This document shows, piece by piece, positions 8,035-9,525 of a DNA stretch of 9,525 nucleotides. Under the pieces are notes generated by a model. That model was given only the letters and a program-made list of their open reading frames with translations. It had not been told where the DNA came from and searched no databases. The position numbers and the translations under genes are program-made. Within the stretch, counting starts at the first letter, position 1, and every line of letters begins with the position of its first letter. Source of the stretch: an uncultured Oscillospiraceae bacterium (lineage in GTDB: Bacteria > Bacillota > Clostridia > Oscillospirales > Ruminococcaceae); NCBI GenBank assembly GCA_910586535.1, contig CAJUHS010000043.1, positions 1 through 9,525 on the forward strand. The letters are read 5' to 3'.

Positions 8035-8043
8035 AACGATATA
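8013..8043 (+). promoter_or_regulatory. Putative operator repeats overlapping the toxin-antitoxin promoter
   Basis: TATATC (8013-8018) and GATATA (8027-8032) form an inverted repeat. CGATATA at 8026-8032 recurs at 8037-8043, eleven bases on, about one helical turn. They cover the spacer and -10 box, where Phd/YefM-type antitoxins bind to repress their own operon. The repeats are seen; binding is inferred, and the AT-rich sequence makes chance matches possible. Confidence 0.5.
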
Positions 8044-8064
8044 CTACATCAAAGGAGCTAAATT

Positions 8065-8316
8065 ATGGATATCAGACCGTCGGCGGAATTAAGGAATAAT
8101 TATCCCGAGTTATCTCGGCTTTGCAAGCAAACGGGGCAACCTGTATATATAACGGTGAACGGTAAGGGCGACACTGCGCTTATCTCGATAGCGGCTTTGG
8201 ACGAGTTGTACGCAAGGCTCGATTTGTATGAAAAATTATCTATGGGGATGAGAGATATAGAGCAGGGTAATACCAAGACGCACGAAGAAGTGTTTGCTAA
8301 ATTCAGGAGAGCGTAA
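8065..8316 (+). CDS. Phd/YefM-family antitoxin
   Basis: This 83-residue protein has the layout of Phd/YefM antitoxins. An N-terminal DNA-binding fold is seen in MDIRPSAELRNNYPEL, then QPVYITVNGKGDTALISIAAL, where the 'utilises N-G-x-G, then hydrophobic strand and -LDEL-' pattern is diagnostic. An alpha-helical acidic tail (residues 46-83) normally wraps the toxin. It should neutralise the toxin encoded next and, together with it, repress the promoter just upstream. Start choice is firm: AAAGGAG lies seven bases before the ATG. Length is normal for the family. Its stop and the toxin ATG share one base, which indicates translational coupling. Confidence 0.92.
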   Translation: MDIRPSAELRNNYPELSRLCKQTGQPVYITVNGKGDTALISIAALDELYARLDLYEKLSMGMRDIEQGNTKTHEEVFAKFRRA

Positions 8317-8618
8317 TGTATAAGCTCATATATGCGAATGAAGCGTCAAACGATTTACAGGCAATATTCGATTATATAGCGCAAGACGCTGAAACGCGTG
8401 CGAGCAAATATTTGGGCGAGATTGAAAAACAGATTCTTCGACTGAAAGATTTTCCGAATATAGGGCATGACAGTAAATATGCGGAATTGTATGCACTCGG
8501 AATAAAGATACTGCCGTATGACGATTATCTGATTTTTCATACGGTAAATGAGAACGCAAAGGAAATAAACATAGTGCGAGTATTGCACGGCTCGGTAAAC
8601 TATAAGCGCTTATTCTGA
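8316..8618 (+). CDS. RelE/ParE-superfamily toxin
   Basis: The 100-residue protein has the RelE/ParE fold pattern: YKLIYANEASNDLQAIFDYIA with the usual N-terminal strand and two helices (residues 3-45), LKDFPNIGHD, then strands IKILPYDDYLIFHTV and EINIVRVLHGSVNY. The ending RVLHG is typical of this superfamily. RelE members cleave mRNA on the ribosome while ParE members poison gyrase; the sequence alone does not decide between them, though the VLHG ending and the pairing with a Phd-type antitoxin occur in both. The gene begins in the sequence TAATG, overlapping the antitoxin stop by one base. The protein appears intact, so the module is probably functional and could stabilise the adjacent mobile region. 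Confidence 0.9.
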   Translation: MYKLIYANEASNDLQAIFDYIAQDAETRASKYLGEIEKQILRLKDFPNIGHDSKYAELYALGIKILPYDDYLIFHTVNENAKEINIVRVLHGSVNYKRLF

Positions 8619-8639
8619 AACAGTATAACGTGACGACAA

Positions 8640-8734
8640 ATAAAGCCGACCGCCCGCGCGAGACAAAGCGTGTCGGCGAGCGGTTTAGCGGCGACCGCTT
8701 TGCTCCGCGCGGCGCGACGTTTCGTCGGGTTTAT
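8640..8734. repeat. Large GC-rich imperfect inverted repeat (first of two)
   Basis: Three nested stems are visible. ATAAAGCCGAC (8640-8650) pairs with GTCGGGTTTAT (8724-8734) at 10 of 11 positions. The 17-base arm 8654-8670 pairs with 8696-8712 at 14 of 17 positions. GTCGGCG (8672-8678) pairs with CGGCGAC (8689-8695) with one G-G mismatch, leaving a ten-base loop. An alternative side hairpin CGACG-TTT-CGTCG (8715-8727) and an alternative outer stem AAGCCGA/TCGGCTT (8643-8649/8739-8745) compete. There is no T-run, so it is not a standard terminator, and no coding frame is supported. It could be a structured RNA, a palindromic mobile repeat or a replication/transfer site. Confidence 0.8.
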
Positions 8735-8746
8735 CTCATCGGCTTA

Positions 8747-8802
8747 GGCGTGCGCTTGTCGTGGCGGCGCAGCCGCCACTTGTATCAAGACAAGCGCACG
8801 CC
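8747..8802. repeat. Perfect 14-bp inverted repeat enclosing a second perfect hairpin
   Basis: GGCGTGCGCTTGTC (8747-8760) and GACAAGCGCACGCC (8789-8802) are exact reverse complements. Stacked directly inside the left arm is GTGGCGGC (8761-8768) with GCCGCCAC (8772-8779), a perfect 8-bp hairpin with the loop GCA. The right side carries a nine-base bulge, TTGTATCAA (8780-8788), which is itself a small TTG/CAA palindrome. The result is a long hairpin with one bulge or a three-way junction, strongly G+C-rich against AT-rich flanks. No T-run follows, so terminator function is not obvious. Confidence 0.88.
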
Positions 8803-8940
8803 GTAAACTCAAAGCGGGCTAAAAGTATAACTAACATCCTATTATTTAGCTTTGAAAACTGAATATTTTAGAATGTATTTCTTGATAATATTTTGTGGTT
8901 GTGCTATAATACAAATTAATATTTTACATAAGAGGTGTTT
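8803..8940. other. AT-rich gene-free leader of the last gene
   Basis: After the palindromes the sequence returns abruptly to AT-rich. Apart from the promoter listed separately and the AGAGGTG ribosome site at 8931-8937, I see no gene, terminator or clear riboswitch fold here. With 8619-8802, this completes a 322-base stretch without coding sequence. Confidence 0.6.
8882..8910 (+). promoter_or_regulatory. Sigma-A promoter with extended -10 for the last gene
   Basis: TTGATA (8882-8887) is followed after 17 bases by a perfect TATAAT (8905-8910). TG at 8902-8903 gives the extended -10 form TGCTATAAT. The expected transcript start is about 8917, giving a short leader to the ATG at 8941. Confidence 0.82.
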
Positions 8941-9525
8941 ATGAAGATATACTATAGAATAAAAGTATTTATTAGTTCTAATTGTGGTGAAGATAAGTTT
9001 TGTATAATACGCAAAAAAATCGAAACGCGACTAAATAACACAAAATTCATTCATGCGTACTTATTTGAGGCTCAAGCGTCTACATTACCGACAGCAGCAT
9101 CATATACACTGAAAGCGGAAGACAGTGATGTTTGTATTTTTTTATTGGAAGATGCAGACATACCGAACGGTGTACAAATTGAAATTGATCGTGCAAGAAA
9201 AACTAATAAGAAAACACTATATTATTTCCTCGGACAATCAGCAAAAGAAGTATTTGAATTAAAGCAAAGCCTAAAAGAATCTGCTCAATGTGTTTTTAAT
9301 GTTGTGAACAACTTTGATGATTTTGTCAAAAGTGCCCAAGATGTCGTTAATGAAATAATAGACATTTACCATTATTACTGCATGGGAATGATGATTGATA
9401 GGGATACTGCAAAACAACAGTTCTCAATAAGAGATATAGATTATTCAGAAACGCCTAAAAGTATATTGAAAAATTCAGATAGATGTAAAGATTACTTGCA
9501 TAAATTTATTTTCGCAGATAATGTT
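8941..9525 (+). CDS. DUF4062/TIR-like N-terminal domain protein, 3' partial (possible defence gene)
   Basis: The reading frame is open for 195 codons and leaves the window without a stop. It starts at ATG with AGAGGTG four bases upstream (8931-8937) and its own promoter. The N-terminus reads KVFISSNCGEDKFCIIRKKI, then FIHAYLFEAQASTLP and SDVCIFLLEDADIPNGVQIEI, and KKTLYYFLGQ. This strand-helix pattern (VFISS at the first strand, a conserved acidic 'FE.....S' stretch, 'SDVCIFLL' strand, then 'GVQ.EI..A') resembles DUF4062 and related TIR/SLOG-like domains that head many bacterial NTPase or effector proteins in defence and signalling. Residues 110-195 are helical and not recognised. The informative C-terminal domain lies outside the window, so any enzymatic or sensing role is inferred. 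Composition is AT-rich and unlike the codon use of the Rhs core, consistent with separate acquisition. Confidence 0.75.
   Translation, partial: MKIYYRIKVFISSNCGEDKFCIIRKKIETRLNNTKFIHAYLFEAQASTLPTAASYTLKAEDSDVCIFLLEDADIPNGVQIEIDRARKTNKKTLYYFLGQSAKEVFELKQSLKESAQCVFNVVNNFDDFVKSAQDVVNEIIDIYHYYCMGMMIDRDTAKQQFSIRDIDYSETPKSILKNSDRCKDYLHKFIFADNV

Noticed and set aside
8747..8802. Integron attC recombination site
   Set aside because: The long imperfect stem with bulges recalls attC, but I find no GTTRRRY/RYYYAAC core pair at its ends and no integrase or cassette array.
8640..8802. Rho-independent terminator of the toxin-antitoxin operon
   Set aside because: Neither palindrome is followed by a T-run on either strand, and both are much larger than needed. 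Some termination effect cannot be excluded.

Overview
This window most likely comes from a low-to-moderate GC Bacillota genome, probably a Clostridia-like gut or environmental lineage. That is an inference from the gene families: a DNRLRE/YD-repeat Rhs protein, a firmicute-style HTH plus rolling-circle Rep module, and strong AGGAGG-type ribosome sites with near-consensus sigma-A promoters. All supported genes are on the + strand. No rRNA, tRNA or CRISPR array was seen.

Positions 1-5973 hold one giant Rhs/YD-repeat polymorphic-toxin gene, whose 5' end lies before the window. It has the tail of a DNRLRE domain, an Rhs N-terminal region, an AT-rich coiled-coil insertion, YD repeats, a jelly-roll (CBM-like) insertion, more YD repeats, the Rhs-associated core ending in DPSG, and a 187-residue hydrophobic, glycine-rich C-terminal tip. 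One TAA at 3634-3636 interrupts it. The reading frame and the homology continue in the same frame beyond that stop, so the gene is a nonsense pseudogene, a split gene with reinitiation at 3688, or an assembly error. Overlapping its end by 14 bases is a TTG-started two-helix membrane protein (5960-6487), the best candidate for the cognate immunity protein. A rho-independent terminator follows.

Positions 6595-8000 encode a regulator/replication module: two XRE-type HTH domains, a sigma-70 region-4-like HTH and, in the -1 frame, an HUH rolling-circle Rep domain. The homology switches frame at a run of five T's (7410-7414). I read this as one roughly 468-residue protein broken by a one-base shift, or joined by ribosomal slippage.

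Positions 8006-8618 are a compact toxin-antitoxin operon: a consensus promoter with repeats that look like an operator, then a Phd/YefM-type antitoxin and a RelE/ParE-type toxin overlapping by one base.

Positions 8619-8940 carry no gene. They contain a GC-rich island (115 of 180 bases G or C over 8641-8820) folded into two consecutive large inverted repeats, then an AT-rich stretch with a good promoter. That promoter drives a last gene from 8941 that runs off the window. Its N-terminus resembles the DUF4062/TIR-like sensor or effector domain found in bacterial defence genes.

Together the region reads as accessory DNA: a toxin locus beside a Rep-bearing mobile-element remnant, an addiction module, an unexplained palindromic element and a possible defence gene.
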